Positions 1 to 10,309 of a DNA stretch of 64,000 bases are shown here, piece by piece. The notes beneath the pieces were generated by a model. It did no database searches. It was not told where the DNA came from and saw nothing but the letters and a program-made list of their open reading frames with translations. This DNA comes from Oscarella lobularis. Taxonomy: Eukaryota; Porifera; Homoscleromorpha; Homosclerophorida; Oscarellidae. The position numbers and the translations under genes were made by a program. Position 1 is the first letter of the stretch, and every line of letters starts with the position of its first letter. The stretch spans positions 372,001 to 436,000 of the forward strand of contig NC_089178.1 of assembly GCF_947507565.1 (NCBI RefSeq). The letters run 5' to 3'.

Positions 1-342
1 CAAGAAGAGAGTCTTTCCGAACTTTCGTGGCCGAGCCACAAAAAAACTCTTGCAAGTTGACGACGCCAACTTCGCAATGTACGTCGATTTGTCAACCAGT
101 AGGGCGTCCTCATTCAAAAATTCGGAAATCACAGAAGAATCGAATATAATTTTCTTGACTGGGCTGCAACATGTACGAGTAAGCTTTTATCAGATAATAT
201 GCATGCTTGTCCCCAATACCTCGTTCGTTTTGGCGGAGATGCGTTCGAAGAGAATACATCTTTCTCCTCCTCTTCCTCCTCCGTCATCGAATGTTTACTG
301 GAGCTCTCCCTTGACTCTGGCGACGTCTCCTAAAAATTTCTA
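1..342 (+). CDS. 3' end of an unidentified gene (partial)
   Basis: An open frame runs in from the left edge with codon use typical of the coding genes here (many gac, gcc and gtc codons). It contains the stretch LLQVDDANFAMYVDLST. One splice model uses a donor near 97 and an acceptor at about 194 (tttatcag) and then reads YLVRFGGDAFEENTSF, a serine run and CLLELSLDSGDVS before a stop. The unspliced frame instead ends at 343. I do not recognise the family. The upstream part lies outside the window, so domain content cannot be judged. Confidence that something is coded is moderate; confidence in the exact structure is low. Confidence 0.35.
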
Positions 343-343
343 G

Positions 344-806
344 AAAAAGGCGGACTAAGGATCAAAGAGCCAGCTAACTTCAAATTCTTCGCGGGGGCGC
401 TTTTTCGATTTTCGCTTTTTCTTCTTCTCCTTTTCAGGAAAAAATAACAGTTACCACGACAGTCTGAGTCAGCACGTGACGTCTATGACGTACAGAAGGT
501 TTCCTCGAACGCTTTCTCGACTGCTTCTTCTTCTTCTTTTCTCCCTCAGGCTTAGAGTCCATGCTGCCAGCCGAAACGTACTGTACGAACTAGCGAGAAA
601 AGACGAGTCGTTGCGTCGCACTTGCGTTGCAGTTGCGTCACTGCCTTCGGGGAGCATGCGTCATAAACCCCACCCACTATATGACGTCAGCGACTCTCTT
701 TTCTTTCTATATCAAGAATCTCTACAACCCTATCTATCACATCACGACAAAGTATCCCCCTCTGATTTTGCCAGCTGATCAATCCATAATCGCGTACAAG
801 TATCTC
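344..806. other. Intergenic, with a partial copy of the FTCD 3' end
   Basis: No convincing gene. On the minus strand, 673-700 repeats the last codons and stop of the FTCD-like gene (core TATATGACGTCAGC followed by an actctctttt run), which also occur at about 807-835. An open plus-strand frame at 476-778 has a hydrophobic start but no other support. Confidence 0.4.
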
Positions 807-1466
807 CTATATGACGTCAGCAACTCTCTTTTCTACCAAGTCAAAAATCGCTCTACTTCGCGTCAATCCTACGTTGAGTGCATCTTTAGCGTCTTGCTCA
901 ACCTAGAGTAGAAACAATAGCCGCCTCACTCGCTGACGATTTATGTCATCTCACTTTGGCTCTTAGAGCATCATCACTCAGCTCACTGCAATTGACCATG
1001 ACATTATGATAGGCACCAAAGACTCCTGCTTCCAGTCCCTTGGCACCAACCTACAGTACATGACGTATGGTCTATCTTTCTATCGATCTCTAGAGGGGTA
1101 TGCTAACCTGAACATCCGATATGCACTTGAAGTTTCCCTTTTCCGCTATTGTCTGCAAGGCAGGCCAGCAATCATTTACAGCATGCATAACCGATATTGG
1201 TATCCGTATTGCAGTCAATAGTCCCGCCTGCATCGCTTTGTCTCTTCTACAAACTCCAACTACTGGCAGTGGAGAAAAGAAAAGCGAGTCAACTACTTAC
1301 TTCGCCTGTTCTTCAGACGTTTCATTAGGAAGCTTACGGGCAGCCTAAATAAAGAGAGTTCTTAATTATAAAGAACTTACAAACAAACAACGCGTTAATT
1401 AATTAACCATATAGTCATCAAAAGCATTTGTATCAGCACCAATGAGAGGAAGGAGCTTTTGCAAAT
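807..1466 (-). pseudogene. FTCD: 3' exons of formiminotransferase-cyclodeaminase (cyclodeaminase domain)
   Basis: Five exons on the minus strand, read from homology: about 1408-1465 (LLPLIGADTNAFDDYM), 1301-1344 (AARKLPNETSEEQAK), 1108-1246 (starting RDKAMQAGLLTAIRIPISVM), 955-1050 (GLEAGVFGAYHNVMVN) and 807-902, ending EKRVADVI before a TAG. The introns are 50-60 bp and phases agree. In FTCD this C-terminal domain is the cyclodeaminase that converts 5-formimino-THF to methenyl-THF in histidine catabolism. The formiminotransferase half and the start of the cyclodeaminase are absent: immediately upstream the sequence is MSH5. I therefore call it a fragment. It could be a relic, a rearranged allele, or part of an assembly join. 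Family assignment is confident; status is not. Confidence 0.7.
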
Positions 1467-2409
1467 TCCAAATAGAGAAAGGCCTTCCTTCGAAGCGTTA
1501 CCAGTCTTGTACGTCGACGGATGATGCCTGCAGAGCACTAACCGCGCCCCCGCAAAAAATTCAATATTGCCTGAGAGAATTATCATCAATAGCCATGATA
1601 TCATTCCTAAGAGAGTGAGAGGAAGAAAACGATGTCTTCCTAAATGAGAGAGAGACTATTTCTTCCCTACAATAGATACTGTTTCACTGATAGCACAGGA
1701 ATGTGCACGTCCCTATTCTCCAATTCGACGTTGACTCTCTTCTTGTCGAGATGCTTGAGCAGTGCGCCGGCCGATTTCACCGCATTGCGGCTATCCGGCG
1801 GAACGAGCGACGACACGTAGATTACTTTCTCTTCCGCGCTGAAATGATTCGGCATTTCCGGAAGCGATGCCAACGTCAGCAGACGTCGTTTGCAAACGTC
1901 GACAGCTTAATTAATTAAATTAATTAATTAAATTAAAAATTAGACTTTATGGATTTGGAATTTTTTTTCGTACAATAATCGCTGCTCGGCAAAATTTCGA
2001 TTTCGTCGACGTCGAAATCCATTTCGCGAATCGCTTTCACGAAGCGCTCGTCTTGCTTCGAACTCGTTAGGATCGACTGTGGACGTACTTGACGTAAAAC
2101 TACAGTAGGAGTGACGTACAGTATAAGCGATGCCCCTCCTCCTCTTTGGGATTCTTCGATTTACGATTTCTCAGTTGTTCGAAGTCGTCCCTTTCGACTA
2201 TGTCCAGTTGAAAGTTTAGTTCCGACGAGAGCGTGTCGTAGAACGACGATCCGAGCCTTCCGCCGCTCCACAGAACGCTTAGATAAATCAGGGGGCCCCT
2301 CTCTTTCGAAGTCTAGTCCAAATTGATGCTCCGTTACCTTGGAGTCTTCCGAATCTTCGTCGAATATCTGCGAACGTCGGTGGACGGTCAAATCGGCCTC
2401 GTCCATCAT
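1460..2409 (-). pseudogene. MSH5: 5' exons of meiotic MutS homolog MSH5, truncated
   Basis: Minus-strand exons match the N-terminal part of MSH5. They are a first acidic exon (2339-2409, MDEADLTVHRRSQIF), 2165-2277 (LWSGGRLGSSFYDTL), 1974-2076 (SILTSSKQDERF ... EILPSSDY), 1671-1905 (VDVCKRRLLTLASLPEM ... NVELENRDVHIPVLSVKQYL), 1571-1606 and about 1460-1527 (HHPSTYKT ... KEGLSLFGI). The phase between the first two exons does not close, so the true first exon may differ. The intron 1528-1570 begins GC, not GT, if real. MSH5 pairs with MSH4 in meiotic crossover. The remaining two thirds, including the MutS ATPase with its Walker A motif, is missing: after SLFGI the sequence changes to FTCD. As it stands this cannot encode a functional MSH5. 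Confidence 0.75.
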
Positions 2410-2532
2410 TAGAAGACACTCAGCTGAGGTCCCGCAAAAAAGGCGGGAAAAAGTCCACGTGGTATTTATTGAAGTATAAAAATTAGCACTGATGCAGCGA
2501 GCAGTACCTTTCTATGGTACACGTGTAATGCT

Positions 2533-4194
2533 TCACTTCCAGCAGACTACAAGGTGTGGGTCCGCCTCTATTAGAGTGTCCAATTCTTGATAGCTCAGTT
2601 CTGAATGACAGCAAATTTCGTCCATATTATGTTTACCAGTAAGCATACTACACAGAGTATTAGTAAGATTTCTCATGAAGACAATATACGCTTACGAGCT
2701 AAAGGGTTTCAGTCGCCCTACACTAGGTTTGTCGCCTAGTAGAACGGGATATTTTTGAACTCTCGCTATCAAACCCTTCATGAGCCCGAACTGTATAAAA
2801 CGCCTTACAAAAAAAACACACTAAACTACACATCGTGCAATAAAGGTAGTCGAGGGGGATACCTCTCGTCAATTCCCAACCCTTGAGTTTCGTGACGAGC
2901 GGTACACAGGTCCTTGACAGTGACTCCGTGACACAAAGCACAATACAAGCTGAAGACGTCTTTTATCGACGGTCGCGAGTTGCCTAAGCCGACTTTCGTG
3001 AAAAATCCCACTGTAGCCAGTATCATATGTACTCTACCACGTTTGGTCACAAAGGTAAGACACTCTTCAGCTAATTCTTCGTTTTCTATCAACTGAGAAA
3101 CAGCCGGAAGTGTTGCATATACGTTAGAGTACTTCAAAACACGACAACAGTAAAACTTGAGAATTGACAACCACTAGCTCTTACCTGAAATATAGAAATC
3201 AGTTTTATGACGTCGTGATGCCTGCAGAAAGAAGTGTAAAGCTCTAAGCTATCGTGCCAAAAACAAATATACAGCAGGTGTTGTATGCACAGACGAACTA
3301 GACTCAAATCAACCGACGATTTTTGTGATATGTGATTGACGTGATTAAATCCATCAATGTACGGAAGGACCTAGAGGAAAGAAAACCGATGTTTTCCCTT
3401 CTACTGACAAGCAACGTCGGTAGGCAACCTGCTGAATGGTCAAATCCCACGTCGTTCCCGCTATTTTCAACTGGTCAATGCAGAAAATGGGAACCTGATG
3501 ATCTAGAACGGCTGGGGCGTCGCAGCAGTCAGGAACTACTTTGAGACAAATCGAATTCGCTTCATCTAAATTCGTGTAATGAACTCAAGTGTGGACTCTC
3601 GCTTGCTCTCAAACTCGCCTGCAGGTACGGCGCAGTATCCCTTTGCATTCAACTGTTTCAATATCTGATCTAGAATATTTGGCAATTTGGCTTTTGTCGT
3701 TTCCTGTGACAAGAATTCAGATTCCAGCTACAACACAACAAAAAGGCTAGTTTTTAATTAAGATTTCTAATTATTAATTAACAACCTCGAGCGACCTAAA
3801 ACAGCGAGCGAGTTTTTTCACGATCGGCTCAAAAGGTGCAGTATCGGCATTGGGATCAAAGACGAGACCAAAGTTGAAGAGCAGTGCATTTCTCTTGTAC
3901 TTCTTATCCTCTATACTCTGCGGACAGCCGAGTATTTGCAGACTGACGGCATTACTATAAAAAATCCGCCTCCAATACTAAGGAGAATTTTTCTTTTCAG
4001 CTTCCTTACACTGTGATCAGTTTCTGATAGAGTTGAGGCTTTGTTATTATAAAGACGTGCACGACGTCGAAGACGTCTTTCGAGAGAAAATCCTCAGGAG
4101 CTTGATAGGTCAAGACGGGCCCAGCCAAATGATGAAACTCGCTGAAGATGATTGCCTTGATGGGAGGAGGAAGAGGGGGCAGGATTCCAGTCAT
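2533..4194 (-). CDS. NPRL2: GATOR1 complex subunit NPRL2
   Basis: A multi-exon minus-strand gene colinear with NPRL2. The start exon has [17 protein letters not shown] and [20 protein letters not shown]. The next has [17 protein letters not shown] and [12 protein letters not shown]. Later exons give [40 protein letters not shown] ... [75 protein letters not shown] and the final [18 protein letters not shown] ... VVCWK. NPRL2 with NPRL3 and DEPDC5 is the GTPase-activating complex for RagA/B that restrains TORC1 when amino acids are low. The ATG at 4194 was chosen because it lies just before the conserved roadblock-like N-terminus. One internal exon join, near 3590-3640, could not be phased cleanly. 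It is divergent from TAF5L. Confidence 0.92.
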
Positions 4195-4665
4195 AGAACC
4201 CCTAAGAGACAACGCTATGCGAATAGAACTACCGACGCAGGCTCGGATCTTCAAGCCTGGCGGCCCTGACTGTCTTCGCGATTTCGTTTTAGCGCGCTAA
4301 GGTAGGATAGATAGAGGAATCGCGTCCCAGTGCATAGAAAGCGTCCGCAGGTTGCAGACTAGCCACTAGAACACGTTCCAAACGCGCACGTCCCATTCCC
4401 GAGCTTTTTTCAGAGGTCTTACCTGCTGGTGTTCTCTCGCTAACCGCGTGTCACGTGATATATTCGCACATGGATCGATGTCGCTTGATATAAAATCGCT
4501 AACATTGTGTCACTACAAGTAAGTTGGCGGTTTGCCCGCTTTTCGTGCTTCTCGGCGTCTTTTCGTGCGAAAAACCAATCACAATTCGACCGGGTTCGAC
4601 GCTTTCGACAGGCGAAAGGGCGAACCCGGGCAATGGGCACGGACTGCTGAGAAAGGAGAAAAACG
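4195..4665. promoter_or_regulatory. Divergent intergenic region NPRL2 / TAF5L
   Basis: About 470 bp between two start codons facing away from each other, so both promoters should lie here. It contains two CACGTGA-type E-box sequences (near 4452 and partially near 4378). No TATA box is obvious. Open frames in it are short and overlap the flanking genes. Confidence 0.4.
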
Positions 4666-6207
4666 ATGAGCAGCGGCGGCGTCACTCGAACGAAAACCGA
4701 TCGTTTGCAGCATCTCGTCGACGCGTACGCCCGATCAACGAATCACGCGAACGCGCGCGAGCTCGCGGAGCCGATCGATCGCATGGCCGAGCGAACGTAC
4801 GTCGAAACGCGCAGCGGATCGCCGAATCTCGTCAACGGACTGTGCAGCAGCTTCGCCGATCCGTCCAAATACGAATCGATCTTCGAACGCTTGAAAGCGT
4901 TCGCGCGCGCGTGCCCGCCGCCGCTCGATATCGAAATCGGTCGCGTGTTGTCTCCGGTGCTGCGCGAACTGTGCGACGACTGTCGCGCGCGCGGCGCGCC
5001 GCAGCGCGCCGATTCGCTCGCGAAAGCCCACGCCGCCGATGCGAAAGATCTTCGAAATCATCATCATCTTCATCATCATCGCCGCGTGACCGTGTCCAGA
5101 AAGGCGTTCGGTTTATTGACCGAATATCTGACGAGAAACAATGACGTAACCATGACGAATATCATTCGGAGGATTATTCGTTTTGATTTCAACGATTCGG
5201 AAGAAGGCGGGAATTCTCCTGCAGCAGAGCCCAAAATAAAGAAAGAGGAGGAGGAGGAAAATCCTGAGTTGAATCGCCTCAAAGCAGCTATTTCGAGAGT
5301 CAAAGAAACGCCGCCGCTCATTGCCCCATCCATCTGCCTATACAATTTCAACAGTGCAGCGCGTCTCGGCTTGTCCAGCATTGCCATATCAACGTCAACT
5401 CGGATGATATCAGCAACATTCGACGATTCGTCCGTCCGCTTATGGAATCGTCTTGCTCCGTCAACGCCGACAACTCTTCTCGGTCACACAGGTCCCGTCT
5501 ATTCGTCCTGTTTCACGCACGACGAACGCCACCTTCTCACCGCCTCCGCCGACAAGACCGTTCGTCTCTGGGACGTCCCCGCGCGCGCAAACACGGTTCT
5601 CTACGCGGGCCACGCGTGGCCCGTCGTCGACGTCGCGCTCAGCCCCGTCGGATTCTACTTCGCGACGGCGTCGCTCGACACGACGGCGCGACTCTGGCAA
5701 ACGGACGCGACTCATCCCGTGCGAGTATTCGCCGGTCACACGGCCGCCGTGAACGCCGTCCGTTTTCACCCAAATGGGAATTACGTTGTGACGGGATCGA
5801 CCGATCGTACGGCGCGACTCTGGTCGCTTCAGTCCGGCGAATTCGTTCGCGTTTTCGCCGGTAAGCATCGGCGCGCCGTGCGCTGCGTTGCCGTCGCGCC
5901 GCACGGCCGTCTTCTCGTTTCCGGCGACGACGACGGCGACGTCGTCGTCTGGGACATCGCGTCGGCGTCGATTTTTAAGGAATTTAAAACGGATTTGACC
6001 GTTCATTGCGTGGAGTTCAGTCCCGATGGACGGGCTGTTGCCTCTGCCGGCGATGACGGTGTGGTGCGCGTGTGGGATGTCCAAGATGATGCTGGGCCAC
6101 CCCGGCACGGCGTTTATCGTAGCCCCAAACCTTCTTCGATTTATTGTCTTCGATACAGGAATCCTAGCTTGCTTCTAGCTGCTGGGCTACATCCTGCGAA
6201 TAAGTAA
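4666..6207 (+). CDS. TAF5L: TAF5L (PAF65-beta), SAGA/PCAF complex WD40 subunit
   Basis: Single-exon gene of 513 residues. The N-terminal part carries the TAF5 NTD2-type helical domain (VSRKAFGLLTEYLTRNNDV, about residues 144-165). After a short acidic linker comes LKAAISRVKETPPL and then about six WD40 repeats (roughly 225-500), with repeated GH...V...F and D.T.RLWD signatures such as LLTASADKTVRLWDV and ATASLDTTARLW. The motif ISRVKETPP followed by SICLYNF matches TAF5L rather than TAF5, and the length is near the human 589. TAF5L is a structural subunit of the SAGA histone acetyltransferase coactivator. Residues about 131-138 are a His run (HHHLHHHH), probably a lineage-specific repeat. The ATG follows a purine-rich leader. 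It converges on the RBM5/10-like gene, with stop codons about 95 bp apart. Confidence 0.92.
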   Translation: MSSGGVTRTKTDRLQHLVDAYARSTNHANARELAEPIDRMAERTYVETRSGSPNLVNGLCSSFADPSKYESIFERLKAFARACPPPLDIEIGRVLSPVLRELCDDCRARGAPQRADSLAKAHAADAKDLRNHHHLHHHRRVTVSRKAFGLLTEYLTRNNDVTMTNIIRRIIRFDFNDSEEGGNSPAAEPKIKKEEEEENPELNRLKAAISRVKETPPLIAPSICLYNFNSAARLGLSSIAISTSTRMISATFDDSSVRLWNRLAPSTPTTLLGHTGPVYSSCFTHDERHLLTASADKTVRLWDVPARANTVLYAGHAWPVVDVALSPVGFYFATASLDTTARLWQTDATHPVRVFAGHTAAVNAVRFHPNGNYVVTGSTDRTARLWSLQSGEFVRVFAGKHRRAVRCVAVAPHGRLLVSGDDDGDVVVWDIASASIFKEFKTDLTVHCVEFSPDGRAVASAGDDGVVRVWDVQDDAGPPRHGVYRSPKPSSIYCLRYRNPSLLLAAGLHPANK

Positions 6208-6301
6208 AGACAATGGTTTTTTGGATTTCAATTTATTTGTTTATCATGCTGGCTATGCCAATGCTGTAGAAATAGGTGCAATGCAAGTTTTTTTGTTTGC
6301 T

Positions 6302-9300
6302 TTAGAATTGACTGGGTGGTGGCTCAGAGCCAAAGAGCGTTCTTCGTTCTTGGGCTCTATCTCTGTACTTTCCCTAGAGAGGACACGTCGCGTGTATACC
6401 GGCATTACTTAGTAATTCCACAGCACATCCCCCAATCATCTGAACCCAGATAGGTTCAGACAACTTGAATTTACAGGTATCTGGATGTGCTGTAGTGCAT
6501 GCGCGTAACCTACTGGCTTTCCCTGTTTGGAGTTGCTCTGAGAACGAAGGTTGTCCTAAATTACTCATGTATTTAGAAACAGCTTTATTGCAACCGTTGC
6601 CTTACCTTGTGAAGATCCGAGTACTTCTGGTGTCGTATCAGCCCGTCTCGATTGGGAAACTTCCTCTTGCAAAGAAGACACGCCAGAGCTGGCCAATCTG
6701 TGTGACTTGGATCCGGATCAATCATTCCGGTACCAGTACTTGGCTCAGCTAAAAGAAGACCATGCAGAAACAACGATTGGGACTCAGTTTCCCTCGCTAC
6801 CTTCTGGTCCCATTCCAGAGAAGTCTATTGGCTTTGACGGCTCGGACGCAAAAAATGACGGGCCTTTTTCTTCAACTTGCGTTTCTTCCTCGTCTATGTG
6901 TTGGAGTCCTAAGCTGTTTGCTATGCCCATCTTTGGGGGATCGGACTCAGCCATGGCAGCTTTCGCCACAGCCTTTGCATCATTAACGCGTTTCGCCCAA
7001 CGCGCCATGTCTTTTGCGATCTTGAGAAAAACACTCCTATTAGCTTTTGGCAACGAAAAAAATGAACTCACCTGTTTAGCACTCTTGCTCTTGCCTCCAT
7101 TTTCCTTTTTCTTTTTCAACTCTAAGAAACGCGGTATATTTAATTCTAAGAAAGACGAAATTTTCAAACTGGGATCTGTGGGAGTTTTAGGCTCAGTGTC
7201 ATCAGACTGAAGAGGGTTTCTAAGAAAATAAAACAATGCAAATGTGCAGCAAAAGAGATTCAATGAAAATCTTACCCTTGAGCATCGACAGACACATAGG
7301 TCTGCCTGTCGCTATCATAATAACAATACAAGCCCGTTGTTGGATTATAGTAATACTAAAAGCCTTGACTGTAACCTAAACGTTCCACTAAAACTCGGAT
7401 CTTCGAACCTGCGTTTTAGAATCGTAATAGAGACCCGAACTGGAATCGTACACAAAAGAAGAATTCATCTCCCCGCCACCCTTCTGCGAAGAACCATGAG
7501 AAAATCGTCATACCTACCTCCAACATACTTTAGCACTGCCTGACTGATGCTTAGACAAGGCTGCCGCAGCACTCACAGCATTCTGAGCCATTGCGCTCGT
7601 CGGCCCAGCTGATTTTTGTTGGCCTATAGCATCTGCAATGACCACGTTCTCATTGCAACGCTTCTACCTTTGTCTCCCATGTCCTTCCAAGTCCTTTCCT
7701 TGTCCCTACCGGCTGCAACAGCTCGTCCCAAGCCAACCAGCTCGTTCGCCGCGGCATCGTCTTCCATCACGGTTGCAATCATCATCTCCATGGTGACGTA
7801 GGGCTGAGAGAAAGGAGAAACGACTTATTATTAGACATGGACTATGTTCTTTGGAATAGAAAATTTTAAAATTCGACATCTCCTCAAGTGTGACGATGCG
7901 CTCCCAATGGTTGCTTTTCACTTACAGTGCCGGCGGCTTGCGGCAAACTCGGACCAATAGCACCAGCGGATGAACTGCTTGTAAGGAACGAAAGCGGAGG
8001 ATCAGAAATCAACAATAAACACCAGAAGTACGAAATACAAGAGATGATGATTTTGATTGAAGCCAGAGACCGAACATTGTGCGCCTAGCTACGCCATTCT
8101 CTATCTACACCCACCTGAAACTGGAGGCCACGGGAGGGCACTTAGTATAGGAAAATTGAACTATTGACACGCACGCATATATTATTATTGGTCATTGACA
8201 CTGGATATTTCATTTTACCTTCTCTTCCGTCAATAGAAAACGGAGGTTTGATTGCTTTTAGTACTTCTATTAGGTAATACGACGTCTAATAAACAAATAA
8301 ATAAGAATAATTCATCTGGTTCAGGACAGTCGATTCCCACTTGAACTGAATCCAATTCAATGAAGCAGAATCCTCTTGACGTGTTCGTGAGCTTGTCTTT
8401 GACAATGCGGACGTTGATCACGTTTATGGGAGCCACAGCCAAAACGGAACTCCGTATCTAATAGATAATAAATTGACTACAAAAGTATCAATACGTCATA
8501 TTCGTTGTATCACAGTGTCTTCAGATGAAAGCGTGTCCAACTTTCTGAAGAGCACCACTAGAGAAAAAACAGGTATTATAGAAATCACTCTAAAAGGAAG
8601 ACAACAAAAAGGAGCTACCATTTGATTCTGGATTTTTTGCTACGTACTTCGAGCCATCAAACGAGCTCTCGTCCAAAGCGGGAGGCAACTGACTGTCTGC
8701 AATACGAAAACCATTTCAGGTCAAAAGATACATTATCTCTCATGCACAAGGAAAAAAAGACAATGCAGTGTACATTGACCCACAAACATTTCCCAAAGTC
8801 AATAAGCATTGTGGCCAGAAAATAATAACAAAATAACCACAAGCACTCAACCCTTTGGTGAACGCACAAAGTCCCCCTTGCTCAAAAATCAACAATTGCC
8901 TTCCTTACCTATTTTCTTAGCGTGACAACTAAAGCAGGCATCCCTCCATCGAAAATTCAACGCCTGACACTGTAGCAGCGAAGAGACCCCAATTATTAAG
9001 ACAGCCCTCACGTAGGCTTTCCGTCAAGCAGGTCAAGCGCAGAATAGGGGAAAGAAGCCTAGCCTTATAGCATTTCCAGTCCGACGATCGATCCTCTGCA
9101 CTGTGACGGTTTTTGCTATAGTTCGAATTCACGCGTCGATGATGAACATAGATGCCTTGGCGCTAAAAGAAAATTTTCCTATACACTTTTCACGAATTAA
9201 TAGTCAATTATTAATTTACTTCACACGCTTTTAGAAAAACATTAGCGTCATCTAGAGTTGGAAACTCGACAAAGGCAAAGCCTCTACTCGTTCCTATGGC

Positions 9301-10011
9301 AACAAAATCAATCTCCGAAGTGCGTGCACTTCGATTCGATTCTACCTGTGTCTCGATTTCGAATTAGTCGAACTTCTCGCATATTACCAAACCCGGCCTG
9401 CTGTAACGCTTGTCGAATCTACATGTCAATTATACCTCACTTGTCCATTCTCTCTCTCACTTTTTACTCACGTCGTCTTCTTGAGCCGAATCGGGAAGAT
9501 TTCGAATTACGACCGTATTCGACGGCTCGGGCGGCTTGTAATCGTCGCCGTGATCGTGTTTTCCGCTGCCGTCGTCCCACGTCTTCCCTTTGTCCCATTC
9601 GCGCGCCGACGCCTTGCCCGAACGCTCCCATCGCTGAGAAAATGGTCCGTTTCCTCGTAGGGGGTCTCTCTCACTGATCGATTTGAGGTACCTCGTCGCG
9701 ACGACTGGAATGACGATCGGAGGAGCCGTGACGATCGTCGTGGTGATGCCAATCGCGATCGCGACGACGATCTCGATCGCGATCGCGATAGGATGAGCGA
9801 GACGGGCTTGGACTGCGGCTGCGGCGACCCGAATCGCGGTCTCTGTAGCCGTAGCCGCCTCCACCGCCTCTCTGGCCGTAGCCGCCGCTCGTGGACGATC
9901 TGTGACGCCACGCGCTGACGTTGTACCCCAAAAGGGGCCCCCGCGCTAATCTAAGTACCGTATGCTCCTTATCATGTCTCCAATTTCGTTGTAGCCCGAA
10001 CGCCCTGTCAT
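6302..10011 (-). CDS. RBM5: RBM5/RBM10-family splicing regulator, without G-patch
   Basis: Many short exons. The first (9959-10011, [18 protein letters not shown]) joins across a 44-bp intron to an RS/RD-rich segment. Then come RRM1 ([13 protein letters not shown] ... RGFAFVEF, about 9250-9560), a RanBP2-type zinc finger (DWKCYK, then [19 protein letters not shown], about 8920-9090), RRM2 ([10 protein letters not shown] ... SRGFCFIEL, about 8330-8560), an OCRE domain ([14 protein letters not shown], then [10 protein letters not shown], about 7280-7470), [14 protein letters not shown] (near 7020), a C2H2 finger ([18 protein letters not shown], about 6610-6680) and a final [20 protein letters not shown]. 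This order is that of RBM5/6/10, which control 3' splice-site choice. Vertebrate proteins continue into a G-patch; here a stop comes right after PPPSQF. The symbol is by family only; orthology to RBM5 rather than RBM10 is not established. Confidence 0.88.
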
Positions 10012-10309
10012 CTCAAACGAGGAGTTGAGAACAAAAGAGAAATAAGTGTCCGCTGATCGGCTGATCGCTTTGCCCATAAAAGCGCATGCTTGCACGTGAC
10101 AGCAGTTGGCGGACATACCTGTAGTTGTACAGGTAGGTGTAAAAATTTAAAAGTTGACACTCAAATCTAATACGTAGTTATTAAATTACCGCGGTGCGTT
10201 CCCAGTGAAATGCTTAGGCCGACTCGATAGTTCGTGCTTCTACGTAGAAAAGAACCGCGTCCGTGTGGCTTTTGCGCATACTTCGATCACTTCAGTCAGT
10301 GATTTCAGC
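10012..10309. promoter_or_regulatory. Divergent intergenic region RBM5-like / ABCG2-like
   Basis: About 300 bp separating two divergent starts. Contains a CACGTGA E-box core near 10095. A GTG-initiated open frame from 10205 is in frame with the ABCG2-like ATG at 10310 and is more likely 5' UTR. Confidence 0.35.

Noticed and set aside
476-778. 100-residue frame with a hydrophobic Leu run
   Set aside because: The Leu run comes from cttcttctt repeats; the rest overlaps a duplicated FTCD end on the other strand.
809-835. CRE (TGACGTCA) regulatory site
   Set aside because: It is the stop-codon region of the FTCD exon; the second copy at 673-700 looks like a duplicated gene end.
5461-6108. 215-residue minus-strand frame
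   Set aside because: Mirror of the TAF5L WD40 repeats; no homology of its own.
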